This document shows, piece after piece, positions 63,671 through 64,000 of a stretch of 64,000 bases of DNA. The DNA comes from Bacillus sp. THAF10 (GTDB lineage: Bacteria; Bacillota; Bacilli; Bacillales; Bacillaceae_I): NCBI RefSeq assembly GCF_009363695.1, contig NZ_CP045403.1, positions 2,522,001 to 2,586,000 of the forward strand, written 5' to 3'. The notes under the pieces were generated by a model. That model did not search any database, was not told the DNA's origin, and was given only the letters and a program-made list of their open reading frames with translations. Position 1 is the first letter of the stretch; each line of letters starts with the position of its first letter. Both the position numbers and the translations under genes were made by a program.

Positions 63671-64000
63671 TTACATCGTTAGCTCTACTGGATCCATGGA
63701 TTTTGCCAACCATTTGGCATAATACTCACTTGGACTGTAGTCGTTTAAACTGCCGTGATACCTTCTATTATTATAAAATTCAATATAAGCATCCACAGTA
63801 TTAAACGCATGATCAAAAGTTATAAATTCGTTTTTCTGATAACATTCTCTTTCAAGCACACTATGAAAAGACTCTATATAAGCGTTCATATTTGGTGATT
63901 TTGGTGGAATTCGTTCGTGTTCGAATTTATCCTCACTAAACTGTTGGAAATGGTTGCTGATAAACTGAGGGCCATTATCTGAACGAATAATGAGTCTACT
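63671..64000 (-). CDS. IS3-family transposase OrfB, C-terminal part (cut by the right edge)
   Basis: Reading from the edge, the frame gives SRLIIRSDNGPQFISNHFQQ, HERIPPKSPNMNAYIESFHSVLERECYQ, HAFNTVDAYIEFYNNRRYHGSLNDYSPSEYYAKW. The Asp of RSDNGPQF and the Glu of YIESFHS are the second D and the E of the DDE catalytic triad of the integrase core. The frame has no internal stop. The N-terminal part and OrfA lie outside the window. An ATG at 63889 is internal, not the start. Confidence 0.92.
   Translation of the reverse strand, partial: SRLIIRSDNGPQFISNHFQQFSEDKFEHERIPPKSPNMNAYIESFHSVLERECYQKNEFITFDHAFNTVDAYIEFYNNRRYHGSLNDYSPSEYYAKWLAKSMDPVELTM

Larger units (their letters stand above)
63538..64000 (-). 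mobile_element. IS3-family insertion sequence, one end only
   Basis: The window ends inside the element. The transposase gene (63671-64000) fixes the family. The likely end lies near TGTCCAAACTTAGGGGG (minus, 63538-63554), which looks like an IS3-type terminal repeat, but the second end is needed to prove it. The 320-bp gap 63350-63670 otherwise holds AT-rich sequence with a duplicated AATCCACTTT and a large hairpin. Confidence 0.55.

Overview
The window is a low-GC Firmicute chromosome segment of Bacillaceae type. The gene order closely follows the Bacillus subtilis yqh-yqi region: mntR, yqhO-yqhR, aroQ, papA, efp, yqhV, spoIIIAA-AH, accB, accC, yqhY, nusB, folD, xseA, xseB, ispA, dxs, tlyA, argR, recN, spoIVB, spo0A, glpQ-like, yqzF, bkdR, ptb, bcd, buk, lpdV, bkdAA, bkdAB, bkdB, brxB, art transporter. 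Spo0A, SpoIVB and the whole spoIIIA operon show an endospore former. Most genes are on the minus strand, so operons read from high to low coordinates.

Layout by position. 1-5.3 kb: the start of a secreted oligoendopeptidase F-like protease, a FabH-like synthase and a TetR-controlled ABC exporter. 5.4-8.6 kb: a methionine sulfoxide reductase A and a polar amino acid ABC transporter. 8.7-12.2 kb: an operon of response regulator, six-TM histidine kinase and ECF-type sigma factor. 12.4-18.1 kb: a bacilliredoxin and a methylmalonyl-CoA mutase operon with its MeaB chaperone. 18.2-29.6 kb: an EEP-family hydrolase, then the complete branched-chain keto acid pathway with a sigma-54 promoter and its activator BkdR. 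29.7-46 kb: core sporulation, isoprenoid, DNA repair and fatty acid genes. 46-51.7 kb: spoIIIA. 51.8-56.6 kb: a BCCT transporter, a GH13 glucosidase and a secreted propeller protein, placed between yqhV and efp. 56.8-63 kb: efp to mntR. The right edge is the end of an IS3-family element.

The most notable feature is the msrA gene (5634-6260, minus). Its reading frame is broken by one TGA exactly at the catalytic cysteine of the GCFW motif. The sequence directly after that TGA folds into a stem-loop whose loop and distance match a bacterial SECIS element. I read it as a selenocysteine-containing MsrA. Deciding this needs selA, selB, selC and selD elsewhere in the genome.

Other points of interest: two seven-unit intergenic arrays with different cores but the same 20-bp period (1051-1190 and 5431-5561); three dispersed repeat families, one of which splits the bkd operon and another of which brackets yqhO in inverted orientation; a spoIIIAD that seems to lack any canonical start codon; and a two-component system co-transcribed with a sigma factor.

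The methylmalonyl-CoA mutase operon lies beside the bkd operon. This fits joint use of valine and isoleucine: bkd makes branched acyl-CoAs, and the mutase converts the propionyl/methylmalonyl-CoA derived from them to succinyl-CoA.
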